Shown: one piece after another, positions 17,479 through 25,596 of the stretch
Layout of the letters: each line of letters opens with the position of its first letter
Position numbering within the stretch: position 1 is the stretch's first letter
Assembly (NCBI GenBank): GCA_020199775.1
Contig: JAIVJZ010000004.1
Location: forward strand, 310,001 to 374,000
Reading direction: 5' to 3'
Origin: Acidobacteriota bacterium
GTDB taxonomy: Bacteria; Acidobacteriota; Blastocatellia; Pyrinomonadales; Pyrinomonadaceae
DNA: 64,000 nucleotides
Position numbers and translations under genes: made by a program
Notes under the pieces: generated by a model
Database searches by the model: none
What the model was told of the DNA's origin: nothing
What the model saw: the letters and a program-made list of their open reading frames with translations, nothing else

Positions 17479-18141
17479 TCAGGGGAAAGTGGCGAGCACG
17501 CGCTCGGCGAGTCTTTCCTGTCGCACGCGGCGCGCCCTCTCAGCATACACGATGGAGGCCAGTTGCGTCGCGGCGCGGTCAACGTCGTCGTTGAGCACCA
17601 CGTAGTCGAACTCGCGATAATGTTCCACCTCGCCGCGCGAATTTTGCAAGCGCAGCGCGAGCGTCTCGGAGTTTTCCGACTGCCTCCCCGTCAGACGCCG
17701 ACGCAGTATCTCGAACGACGGCGGCATGATGAACACGCTCACGGCCTCGATCCCGATGCGGCGCAGGGTGGCCGCGCCCTGTACGTCGATCTCCAGCACG
17801 ATGTCGCGACCCGCGGCCAACTCACGCTCCACCACTTTGAGCGACGTGGCGTAAAAGTTTCCGTGAACGGAAGCCCATTCGAGAAACTCGCCGCGCTTGC
17901 GCGCCGCCATGAAATCTTCCGGGGTGACGAAATGATACTCGCGCCCGTCCACCTCGCCCTGTCGCGGGGCGCGCGTCGTCCACGAGACGGAGTAGCCGAG
18001 CCGCGGCATGTGCGTCAGGATGCGGCGGATCAGCGTGCCCTTTCCGCCGCCCGAAGGCGAACTGATGACGAAGAGAATCCCGCGCCCCGGTTCGACCGCC
18101 GCGGGCGACCCCGCTGATTCCGGCTTCAAAATCTCACTCAA
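17479..18141 (-). CDS. gmk: Guanylate kinase
   Basis: A 220-residue kinase converting GMP and ATP to GDP and ADP. The P-loop is SSPSGGGKGT (about residue 28) rather than the common GPSGAGKST. Further family segments: SWTTRAPRQGEVDGREYHFV (GMP-binding), FLEWASVHGNFY and VLEIDVQGA. A TTG at 18141 is the best start: the first in-frame ATG is 45 codons in, and AGGTG lies about 8 bases upstream. It overlaps the yicC stop by 8 bp. The yicC-gmk-rpoZ order is conserved in many phyla. Confidence 0.93.
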   Translation of the reverse strand: MSEILKPESAGSPAAVEPGRGILFVISSPSGGGKGTLIRRILTHMPRLGYSVSWTTRAPRQGEVDGREYHFVTPEDFMAARKRGEFLEWASVHGNFYATSLKVVERELAAGRDIVLEIDVQGAATLRRIGIEAVSVFIMPPSFEILRRRLTGRQSENSETLALRLQNSRGEVEHYREFDYVVLNDDVDRAATQLASIVYAERARRVRQERLAERVLATFP

Positions 18142-19018
18142 CGTTTTGCACCTGCTCGCGCAACTTCTCCACCTCGGCCTTGATCGCCAGCGCGGCCTCT
18201 TTGATCGCCATGTCGGTTGATTTCGAGAGCACCGTGTTCGCCTCGCGGTTGAATTCCTGCAAGAGAAAATCGAGACGTTTGCCCGTGTCGCCTTCGCTGT
18301 CGATGATCTCGCGAAACTGTTTGACGTGGCTGCGCAGCCGCGCCAGTTCTTCGCTGATGTCGCTGCGATCCGCGAGGTAGGCGACCTCCTGCGCGAGCCG
18401 CCCCTGATCGAGTTCGACGATTTCGAGTCCGTCGCGCGCCAGCAATTCGCTGATGCGCCGCTGCAAACGCGCGCGATAAGATTCGATGAGGTCGCTCGCG
18501 ACGGCTTCGATGACGGGCACTTGCCGCTCGATCTCGTCGAGCCGCGAATGCATCTCGGCGGCCAGAGCTTCGCCCTCGCTCCGGCGCATCCGGTTCAACT
18601 CGGCCAACGCCTCCGAGACGGCGCGCTCGATGCCGTCCTTCATCGCCTCGGTCAGATTGCCGTCGCGCACCGGCTGCAACGCGCCCGGCAGGCGCGCCAG
18701 CACGTTGATGTCGGGTTCGCCCGCCAGGGAAAACTCCTGCTGCACGGAGCGCATCGCCTCGATGAAGCCCGCGATGAGCGGCCGGTTCATCTCGTAAGTG
18801 ACCTCGCTCGTGCGGTCGATCACGATGGTCGCGTCCACGCGCCCGCGCGAGAGTTGTTCGCCGATGCGGCGGCGGAGGACGGTTTCAAGGCTCGACAACT
18901 CAGCGCCCGCGCGCAGGTGGATGTCGAGGAAACGGTTGTTGACGGTCTTGAGATCGACGGCGACGTTGAAATTCTCGCCCGCCGCCGTCCCGCGTCCGAA
19001 GCCGGTCATTGATTTCAT
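18134..19018 (-). CDS. yicC: YicC family endoribonuclease
   Basis: A 294-residue YicC protein. The N-terminus KSMTGFGRG is the family signature, followed by VNNRFLDIHLR. The C-terminal DUF1732 region ends in ELARLRSHVKQFREI and EFNREANTVLSKS. E. coli YicC is reported as an RNase acting on small RNA; activity here is inferred. ATG at 19018. It lies between the ABC transporter and gmk, and its last codons overlap the gmk start. Confidence 0.93.
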   Translation of the reverse strand: MKSMTGFGRGTAAGENFNVAVDLKTVNNRFLDIHLRAGAELSSLETVLRRRIGEQLSRGRVDATIVIDRTSEVTYEMNRPLIAGFIEAMRSVQQEFSLAGEPDINVLARLPGALQPVRDGNLTEAMKDGIERAVSEALAELNRMRRSEGEALAAEMHSRLDEIERQVPVIEAVASDLIESYRARLQRRISELLARDGLEIVELDQGRLAQEVAYLADRSDISEELARLRSHVKQFREIIDSEGDTGKRLDFLLQEFNREANTVLSKSTDMAIKEAALAIKAEVEKLREQVQNVE

Positions 19019-19028
19019 AATAAGTAAG

Positions 19029-19105
19029 CGGTGAGCAGTGGGCAGTAAGCAGTAGTTAGCAGCAGTGTGGTTGACTGCTCATCGCTCACTGCTCACTGCC
19101 CACCG
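19029..19105. repeat. Heptad hairpin, GTGAGCA/GTGGGCA family
   Basis: An imperfect inverted repeat. The left side carries GTGAGCA GTGGGCA GTAAGCA in tandem; the right side carries complements of GTGGGCA GTGAGCA GTGAGCG. It has the same architecture as the other heptad hairpins but different words. It spans the yicC/ABC-transporter gap, and the right arm encodes the last codons and stop of the ABC gene. Confidence 0.8.
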
Positions 19106-20903
19106 TCTCCATCTCCTCTTCATCTGCGAATTGCAGTTCATAGAGTTTTTTGTAAGTGCCGCTCTGCTTCAACAGTTCCTCGTGCCTGCCCATTTCGATG
19201 ATGCGCCCGCGCTCCATGACGACGATTGAGTCGGCGCGCCGGATGGTGGAGAGGCGGTGCGCGATGACGAGGGTAGTGCGGTCGCGCGTCAGGTTGGCGA
19301 GGGCTTTTTGCACGAGCCGTTCGGATTCGGCGTCGAGCGCGGACGTGGCTTCGTCGAGGACGAGCACGGACGCGTCGGCCAGCACGGCGCGGGCTATCGC
19401 GAGACGCTGCCGCTGACCGCCGGAGAGAAAGATGCCGCGCTCGCCGACGACGGTGTCGTAGCCGCCCGGCAACTCTTCGATGAAATCGTCGGCGCAGGCG
19501 ACGCGTGCTGCCTCTTTGATCTCGGCGTCGGTGGCGTCGGGGCGGCTGTAAGAGATGTTGTAGCGCACCGTGTCGTTGAAGAGGATGGTCTCCTGCGTGA
19601 CGAGCCCGATGTGCCGGCGGAGACTCTTGAGGCTCGCGTCGCGCAGGTCTGTGCCGTCCCAGAGAACTTGGCCGGAGATCGGATCGTGAAAGCGCAGGAT
19701 GAGCTTCGAGAGCGTTGACTTGCCGCCGCCCGACTCGCCGACGAGCGCGACCATCTGCCCGGCGGGGATGCGTAAATTGACGGAGCGCAGCACCGTGCGC
19801 TCCTCGCTGTTCGCGTACTCGAAAGAAACGTCGCGCAGTTCGATGGCGTCGCTGAGCGGCGTCAACTCGACGGCATCGGCGCGTTCGACGGTCTCCGCGT
19901 TTTCGTCCATCACCTCCCAGACGTGGCGCGCGGCGGCGAGCGCAACCTCCAACGCGTTTTGCAGGCGCGAGAGCTTGCGCATCGGGTCGTAGCTGGAGAA
20001 GAGAAAGAAGAGGAACGTGAGAAACTGCGCCGGGTTCATGTGGCCCGCCATGATCTCGCGCCGCCCGAAGTAGAGCAGGATGGCGACGGCGACGACGCCG
20101 ATCATCTCGATCATGGGCGGCGCGAAACCGTTGATCCGCGCCGAGCGCAAGTTCGCGCCGACGATCTGGCGCGCGACTTTGGTGAAACGCTGCTGCTCGC
20201 GTTCTTCGCCGCGATAGGCTTTGACGATATGATGATTGGCGAGCGATTCCTGCGCCGTATCGACGAGGCGTTGGCTGCCCTCGTAAGTCTCGCGCGCGAG
20301 GTGGCGCAAATTCTTGCCGAACTTCGCCGTCATCACGCCGATGACGGGCGCGATCAGGAGCGAGCCGAGCGTCAAACGCCACGAGTAATAAAAGGAGGCC
20401 GACAGGAAGGCGACGAGCGTGAAACTCTCGCGCAGCATGTCGCGCAGCGTGCCCGTCACCGCCGCTTCGATGGCCGCCGCCGAAGAGACGAGGCGCGAGA
20501 CGAGATAGTTGGTGCGGTGGCGTTCAAAAAAATCGGCCGATTGCGTCAGCAGGTGCGCGTATAAGTCCTGCCTGAGTTTGAGCACCGATTCCTGCCCGAT
20601 GCGCGCCATCAGGTAAGTCGAAAAATATTCGGCGACGCCTTTGGCGAGCGTGAAGACGATGAGCAGGATGGCGATGGCGCGCCACGCGTCGAAACTCGAT
20701 TCGGGGATGAACTGTTGTAAATCAAAGAGCGTCTTGGTACGCTCCGGCTCACCGCCGCGCCTGAAGGCCTGATCGAAGATGGGCACGATGAGCGCGCCGA
20801 TGGCGCTCTGCAAGATCGCCCCGGCGAGCATCGCGAAGGTCGCGAGGGTGAACTTTCCCCTGTGTGGCTTGAGATAAGTTAATAAACGCCGGAGATCGTG
20901 CAT
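19086..20903 (-). CDS. MsbA-like ABC transporter, fused permease and ATPase
   Basis: A 605-residue half-transporter. Six transmembrane helices occupy residues 15-310. The ATPase has Walker A GESGGGKST (about 385), signature LSGGQRQRLA and Walker B VLVLDEATSALD. It resembles MsbA/lipid-flippase exporters of the inner membrane; the substrate is not proven. The last five residues (V-G-S-E-Q) and the stop are read from the heptad hairpin, a sign that the repeat arrived at or rebuilt the gene end. ATG at 20903. Confidence 0.9.
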   Translation of the reverse strand: MHDLRRLLTYLKPHRGKFTLATFAMLAGAILQSAIGALIVPIFDQAFRRGGEPERTKTLFDLQQFIPESSFDAWRAIAILLIVFTLAKGVAEYFSTYLMARIGQESVLKLRQDLYAHLLTQSADFFERHRTNYLVSRLVSSAAAIEAAVTGTLRDMLRESFTLVAFLSASFYYSWRLTLGSLLIAPVIGVMTAKFGKNLRHLARETYEGSQRLVDTAQESLANHHIVKAYRGEEREQQRFTKVARQIVGANLRSARINGFAPPMIEMIGVVAVAILLYFGRREIMAGHMNPAQFLTFLFFLFSSYDPMRKLSRLQNALEVALAAARHVWEVMDENAETVERADAVELTPLSDAIELRDVSFEYANSEERTVLRSVNLRIPAGQMVALVGESGGGKSTLSKLILRFHDPISGQVLWDGTDLRDASLKSLRRHIGLVTQETILFNDTVRYNISYSRPDATDAEIKEAARVACADDFIEELPGGYDTVVGERGIFLSGGQRQRLAIARAVLADASVLVLDEATSALDAESERLVQKALANLTRDRTTLVIAHRLSTIRRADSIVVMERGRIIEMGRHEELLKQSGTYKKLYELQFADEEEMETVGSEQ

Positions 20904-21005
20904 CGTTGAGCGCGCGCGTCGGTTGCGAATCGTTCGAGACAGCGGGGAAGGGTTGTTAAAGTTTAAGCGTAACGGAACGAAAACTATACGTACACAGCGG
21001 CGTGA

Positions 21006-21119
21006 GCGTCAAGCCAGTGACAGGCGAGGGGCGGCGTCGGCCGAAGCTTGACGCGCCGCGGGGAAACCGGCGCGCGTGCGAGACTTTTTTCTTTGACCGC
21101 GCGGTTTTTGACTTATAAT
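21006..21119 (+). promoter_or_regulatory. Promoter region of the OmpR-type regulator, with upstream hairpin
   Basis: This is in the 299-bp divergent gap. A 9-bp inverted repeat GCGTCAAGC/GCTTGACGC (21006-21014, 21046-21054) precedes a promoter-like TTGACC (21093-21098), 15-nt spacer and perfect TATAAT (21114-21119). The predicted leader to the GTG at 21203 is about 75 nt. The spacer is short for sigma-70. Nothing clear is seen for the divergent ABC gene. Confidence 0.5.
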
Positions 21120-21202
21120 CGCCGCGTCATAAAATAATCGAATCAGAACCGGACTTATCGTGAGTCTGGACTTTGCACAAACACACAGGGAATCGAGAAC
21201 AA

Positions 21203-21907
21203 GTGAACCGAAAACTCCTGATCGTTGACGACGAAACGAGCATGCGCCTGCTTCTCGCGGGCTACTTTCGACGCCTCGGCTACGAGGTCGAAGAGAAAGA
21301 GAGCGCGGAAGACGCCTTCCAGCCCGCGCTCACGGGCGGCTACGATTGTTTCATCTTCGACGTGCAGATGCCCGGCATGAGCGGCATCGAACTGCTACGC
21401 AAACTGCGCGAGCGCCACATCCACACGCCCACGCTCTTCCTGACGGCGCAGGATAAACTGGACGACAAGGTCGCCGGTTTTGAAGCGGGCGCGGACGATT
21501 ATCTCGCGAAGCCGTTCGAGCCGCGCGAACTCGAACTCCGCGTCGAGGCTTTGCTCAGACGCCCGGCGCGCGAAGTCGAGCCGCAGGACACCGACGCGCA
21601 GCAGCGCATCGAGATCGGCAGTCTCGTCATCGACAAGCGTCGCCACGAGGTGACGCTCGAAGGCGCGCTCGTCGAACTCACGCCCTTGGAGTTTCAGATT
21701 CTCGAACGGCTCGCCAGCGAACCCGGCCGCGCGTGGTCGCGCAACGATCTGCTCGACGAAGTGTGGAGCACGGAATACGAAGGTTATCAACGCAACGTCG
21801 ACCCGCACATCAACCGCCTGCGCCAGAAGATCGAAATCGATCCGAAGAACCCACGCTACGTGCTGACGGTGCGCGGCGTCGGCTACAAACTCAACGACGC
21901 CCTATGA
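21203..21907 (+). CDS. OmpR/PhoB-family response regulator
   Basis: A 234-residue regulator. The receiver domain (residues 1-118) has the acidic VDDE, the phospho-acceptor Asp in FIFDVQMPGMSG and a Lys in AKPF. A winged-helix DNA-binding domain (about 135-230) has LTPLEFQILERLA and VDPHINRLRQKIE...VRGVGYKL. I prefer the GTG at 21203 (VNRKLLIVDDE) to a TTG ten codons upstream. No histidine kinase is adjacent. It overlaps the next gene by ATGA, so the beta-propeller protein is probably co-translated. Confidence 0.9.
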   Translation: MNRKLLIVDDETSMRLLLAGYFRRLGYEVEEKESAEDAFQPALTGGYDCFIFDVQMPGMSGIELLRKLRERHIHTPTLFLTAQDKLDDKVAGFEAGADDYLAKPFEPRELELRVEALLRRPAREVEPQDTDAQQRIEIGSLVIDKRRHEVTLEGALVELTPLEFQILERLASEPGRAWSRNDLLDEVWSTEYEGYQRNVDPHINRLRQKIEIDPKNPRYVLTVRGVGYKLNDAL

Positions 21908-23499
21908 TGCTACAAAGACGCCCCTTGCCCTTACAGCGCGAAACTCTCTGCTGCCTCAGCCTGCTCGTCGCGCTCTCGCTTCCGTCTCCGGCCCGCGCGC
22001 AGCCCGCTGTAGCGACAACACAAACTCCGAACGTCGCCGGGCAAACTCCCGTCTCGCTTAAACTCAAGTGGACGCCGAGGCCGCGCGTCAGGCGTTACCG
22101 GCTGCAAGTGGCTCTGGACGAGAAGTTCACCGACATCGTTTTCGACCGCGCCGTCGTCGGACTCGAACACGAAGTCACCGGCCTCCAACAGGGCAAGTAC
22201 TACTGGCGCGTCGCGCCCGCCACGCCCGAGACGGGACGCTATACCGCGCCCGCCCTCGTCGAGGCGACCGCATACGCGCCGCCCACCGCAACGCCCACGC
22301 CGGTCGCACCAGTCTTAGCGGTGGTGATGCGCCCGCCCGCGAACGTCGGCTGGCAGGCGGTCATCGGCGCGGTGGCGCGCCCCATCGCGGCGCGGCTGCG
22401 CGCGGGTAAGAATTTCGATCTCGTCGCGCTCAACTCTGACGGCGCGGTCTACGCGCTCGACGGCAGCGACGGCTCGGCGTTGTGGTCGGCGCGTGTGCAG
22501 GGGCAGCCGCCGGGCGACGCAGCGAAAGAGAGATCGGGTAACGTTTTCACGCCGCTCGTTCTGCACGCGTCGGCGGAGAGCCGGTCTGTGGTCGCCGTCG
22601 CCTTTGCCGAAGGCGTGCGCGGTCTGGACGGCGAGACGGGGCGCGAGTTGTGGCGCACGGCATTGCAGGGGCGTCTGGCGGGCGGCACGGTCGCGCAGAT
22701 GCAGGGCGAGGGCGGCACGGCCGAATTTGCCATCGCGACGAGCGACCCGGACATGCTCTACGTCTTGGACAGCAAGAAGGGCAGCGTCGTCTCCCGCACG
22801 AAACTGAACGGAGCGATCATCGGCCTGCCGATTCCTTTCTCGCACGGCGACGTACATGGCGTCGCCTACGCGCTCGACAACCGCCAACTGGATATCCGCC
22901 GCCGCGACGGTTCGGTGGTGCGCGCGATAAAATTCGACGTGCCGTTTACGACGCCGCCGCTCGTGCTGGCGACGCCGCGCGGCACGCTCGTCATCGTCGG
23001 AACCGAGCACGGCCTGATCTTTTTTGAAGGCTCGGAACTAAAACCGCTCGGCCGCATCACCACCGAAAAGGACGCGCCGCGCGGGCGGCTCACCGCCGCC
23101 GACCTCGACAACGACGGCATGATCGAGATCGTGATGGTGACGCGGAACGGGCGCGTCGCCGTGATCAGCACGGCGGGCAAAGTCAACTGGGCTTCGGAAG
23201 GCGCGACGGACGCGTACATGGCGACGTTCGCCAACCTGAATAACGACGGCGTGCTCGACGTGGTCGCCGCCTCCGGCGCGTCTTTCGCCCTCGGGTTCTC
23301 AGGTCGCGACGGGACTCTGCTCTGGCGCGGAGACGATAATCCGAAAGCGAATGCCACGACCGGCGACGGCACGTTGCGGACGTTGACCAGTTCGCTATCG
23401 AGCACGGGCGCGCCGCTGCTCGTCGGCGGCGACGCCAACCGTTCCGCCGTCCGCGCCGTCGGCTTGCCCACGGCGGCGGGCAACGCGGCGGTGAAATAA
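21904..23499 (+). CDS. Secreted FN3-like plus PQQ/WD-type beta-propeller protein
   Basis: A 531-residue exported protein. A signal peptide ends near PARAQPA (about residue 37). Residues 55-120 look like a fibronectin-III-type beta-sandwich (WTPRPRVRRYRLQVA...GKYYWRVAP). Residues 140-520 contain repeated blades of the PQQ-like or FG-GAP type (GAVYALDGSDGSALWSARV, GLDGETGRELWRTALQG, DLDNDGMIEIVMV). Such proteins often bind polymers or scaffold outer-envelope complexes; function here is unknown. The start ATG at 21904 overlaps the regulator's stop. Confidence 0.8.
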   Translation: MMLQRRPLPLQRETLCCLSLLVALSLPSPARAQPAVATTQTPNVAGQTPVSLKLKWTPRPRVRRYRLQVALDEKFTDIVFDRAVVGLEHEVTGLQQGKYYWRVAPATPETGRYTAPALVEATAYAPPTATPTPVAPVLAVVMRPPANVGWQAVIGAVARPIAARLRAGKNFDLVALNSDGAVYALDGSDGSALWSARVQGQPPGDAAKERSGNVFTPLVLHASAESRSVVAVAFAEGVRGLDGETGRELWRTALQGRLAGGTVAQMQGEGGTAEFAIATSDPDMLYVLDSKKGSVVSRTKLNGAIIGLPIPFSHGDVHGVAYALDNRQLDIRRRDGSVVRAIKFDVPFTTPPLVLATPRGTLVIVGTEHGLIFFEGSELKPLGRITTEKDAPRGRLTAADLDNDGMIEIVMVTRNGRVAVISTAGKVNWASEGATDAYMATFANLNNDGVLDVVAASGASFALGFSGRDGTLLWRGDDNPKANATTGDGTLRTLTSSLSSTGAPLLVGGDANRSAVRAVGLPTAAGNAAVK

Positions 23500-23552
23500 A
23501 CGTGGACGGCAGTTTCGAGCGAGTTGACGCCTGAGACGGTGAATGTGAATTG

Positions 23553-23702
23553 ATGATCTGGGGGATAGCTCTGACGCTGTTTGCGCTCTGGTTGCTCGGC
23601 GTGTTGTTGGGAAGAGGCGGCTTTATCCACGTCGTGCTGTTGTGCGCCGTCGCCGTCGCCGTGGTGCAGTGGATGGCCGAGCATCGCGCGCGACAACGCT
23701 AA
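23553..23702 (+). CDS. Small lmo0937/DUF5670-like membrane protein
   Basis: A 49-residue protein with two hydrophobic helices (residues 2-20 and 24-41) and a basic tail (EHRARQR). The pattern W-x-I-A...LW-LLG...GGFIHV-LL matches small lmo0937/DUF5670 membrane proteins found across bacteria, often stress-linked. It starts at an ATG 51 bp after the preceding stop and has no obvious partner. Confidence 0.65.
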   Translation: MIWGIALTLFALWLLGVLLGRGGFIHVVLLCAVAVAVVQWMAEHRARQR

Positions 23703-23909
23703 AGCCGGGCGGGGGCTAGGGCGCGGGGCGAGGGAAGCCGGAACAGATCGCGAGAGGCCGCCCGGAAGTTTTGGCGGCCTCATCGCAAAGCGGCGCGGCA
23801 ACTCTCGCGGGCTGCGGGCGCATCCATTCAAAGCGACAACTTGCGTTCTCCCGTGCCTGCATCACGCAAGCGCACAACAATTTCAATAATCTCCGAGAGG
23901 CCAAGTCTT

Positions 23910-25502
23910 ATGAAGTATCCCCGCACACAGGAAAGATTGCTCCGAAATTTGCTCCGGGGCGTGTCCGCGTCGCTGTTCCTGCTCGCATCGTTCGCCCCCG
24001 CGGTCATGGCGCAGAGCGACATGCAGCGCGAGACGGTTGCCATCACCTACCCGCTCGATCAAAACGTCTCGGTTAAATTTCGTGGCACGACCCGGCTGCC
24101 GCGCCTGACGGGCGAGGCCAAAGTTCGTCGCAGCGGGCGACGCGGCACGCGAGTCGAACTGAGTCTCAAGAATCTTCCGCGCGCCATCGAAGTCGGCGGC
24201 GTCTACACGACCTTCGTGCTCTGGGCGATCACGCCCGAAGGCCGCGTGGACAACCTCGGCGAGATCAAGCGCAGCGGCAGCTTCATCATCAACTCCAAAC
24301 TCGACGTGACCACGCCGCTCCAAACCTTCGCCCTGATCGTGACGGCCGAACCGCACTTCCTCGTGCGCGGGCCGAGCCGCGCGGTGGTGCTGGAAAATCT
24401 GCCGCCGAACAATCCCGGCGAGGCCACCGTCGCCACGGCCAACGTCCGCTACCTCGGAAACGCCAGCGACTACCTGAACAGCAGCCGCGTGCCCGAGATC
24501 GCCGACGCCGACTACGTGCGCACGCCCGCCTCCCTGCTCGGCGCGCGTCAGGCCGTCAACCTCGCGCGCTTCGCCGGGGCGGAGCGCGACGCCGATACCG
24601 AGTTGAGAGCGGCCCTCGCTCAACTCGAAATCGCGGAGAACAAGTGGCGTCTGAAGCAGCCGGAAGAAGAGGTTGATGTCGAGGCGCGGCTGGCGACGCG
24701 GCTGGCGACGAATGCCGAAGAGATGGCCGAATCGCGCAAGGCCGCGCGCCTGCGTCGCGAAGAGATCGCGCGGCGCGACGCCGCCGTGCGCGACGCGGAG
24801 CGTTCCGCCGATTCGGCTTCGGAGGAAGTCGCGAATCTGCGTTCCGCGCTTCAACGCGAGGAACGTGCGCGCGAATTATCGGATCGCGACCTCGCCAACG
24901 CCAACCAGCAGGTGCGCGAACTGAGAATGGAAGTCGCGCGGCTGCGCGAAGAGTTGCAAAACGTGCGCTCGGAATCGGATGACGCGAAGTTGAAACTCGC
25001 GCGCATCGAGGGCGAGCGGAGCGTGGAGATTCAGCGGCAGCAAGCGCAGCAGCGTCTCGCGCAACAACAACAGGCGGCCACCGCGCTCAAGCAGACGCTC
25101 GCGCGCTACGGCACGGTGCGCGACACCGCGCGCGGCATCACGCTCGTCCTCGCCGACAACCTGTGGGCGGGGGCGCGCGCCGCGGAACTCGCCCCCAAGG
25201 CTTCCGCCATGGTCGAACCGCTCGCCGCGCTCTTCGCCAACAACCCCGACTTCCAAATACTAATCGAAGTCTATTCCGACAGTCGCGGCGACGTGGCGGC
25301 TCTGCGCCAGTTGACGCAGGAGCGCGCCGACGCGCTGGCGGGTCGCTTCGTCAACGCCGGGGTCGAGAACGGGCGCGTGCAGGCGTCGGGCATGGGCACT
25401 GATAACCCCGTCGCCTCGAACAGCACGCCCGCCGGGCGACTCCGCAACCGCCGCACCGAGATCACGCTCGTTCCCATTCAGGCCAGCGCAGCCTCAAACT
25501 AA
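23910..25502 (+). CDS. OmpA-family outer-membrane/periplasmic protein with coiled coil
   Basis: A 530-residue protein. Signal peptide residues 1-34 (ends AVMAQSD). A beta-rich region (35-190) precedes a long charged coiled coil (about 240-410, rich in A/R/E/Q). A C-terminal OmpA-like peptidoglycan-binding domain (about 420-525) has LIEVYSDSRGD, ALTQERADAL-like spacing and NRRTEITL. It probably anchors the envelope to peptidoglycan. Start at 23910 with GAGAGG upstream. Confidence 0.85.
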   Translation: MKYPRTQERLLRNLLRGVSASLFLLASFAPAVMAQSDMQRETVAITYPLDQNVSVKFRGTTRLPRLTGEAKVRRSGRRGTRVELSLKNLPRAIEVGGVYTTFVLWAITPEGRVDNLGEIKRSGSFIINSKLDVTTPLQTFALIVTAEPHFLVRGPSRAVVLENLPPNNPGEATVATANVRYLGNASDYLNSSRVPEIADADYVRTPASLLGARQAVNLARFAGAERDADTELRAALAQLEIAENKWRLKQPEEEVDVEARLATRLATNAEEMAESRKAARLRREEIARRDAAVRDAERSADSASEEVANLRSALQREERARELSDRDLANANQQVRELRMEVARLREELQNVRSESDDAKLKLARIEGERSVEIQRQQAQQRLAQQQQAATALKQTLARYGTVRDTARGITLVLADNLWAGARAAELAPKASAMVEPLAALFANNPDFQILIEVYSDSRGDVAALRQLTQERADALAGRFVNAGVENGRVQASGMGTDNPVASNSTPAGRLRNRRTEITLVPIQASAASN

Positions 25503-25507
25503 AAGCC

Positions 25508-25587
25508 GTGAATCGTGAATCGTAAATCGTGAATAGAAAAAGCAAAGCGGGCTTTCTTCTATTCACGATTTACGGTTCACGATTTAC
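25508..25587. repeat. Heptad hairpin, GTAAATC/GTGAATC family (copy 4)
   Basis: Arms 25508-25536 and 25559-25587, 29 nt each with two mismatches and a 22-nt loop. It begins 5 bp after the OmpA-family stop and ends 10 bp before the histidine kinase ATG, so any ribosome site for the kinase would lie next to or inside it. Confidence 0.92.
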
Positions 25588-25596
25588 TATCTACCC

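Noticed and set aside
7117-25587. Heptad repeats as a CRISPR array
   Set aside because: Repeats are inverted arms in separate gene gaps, with no spacers of even length and no cas genes.
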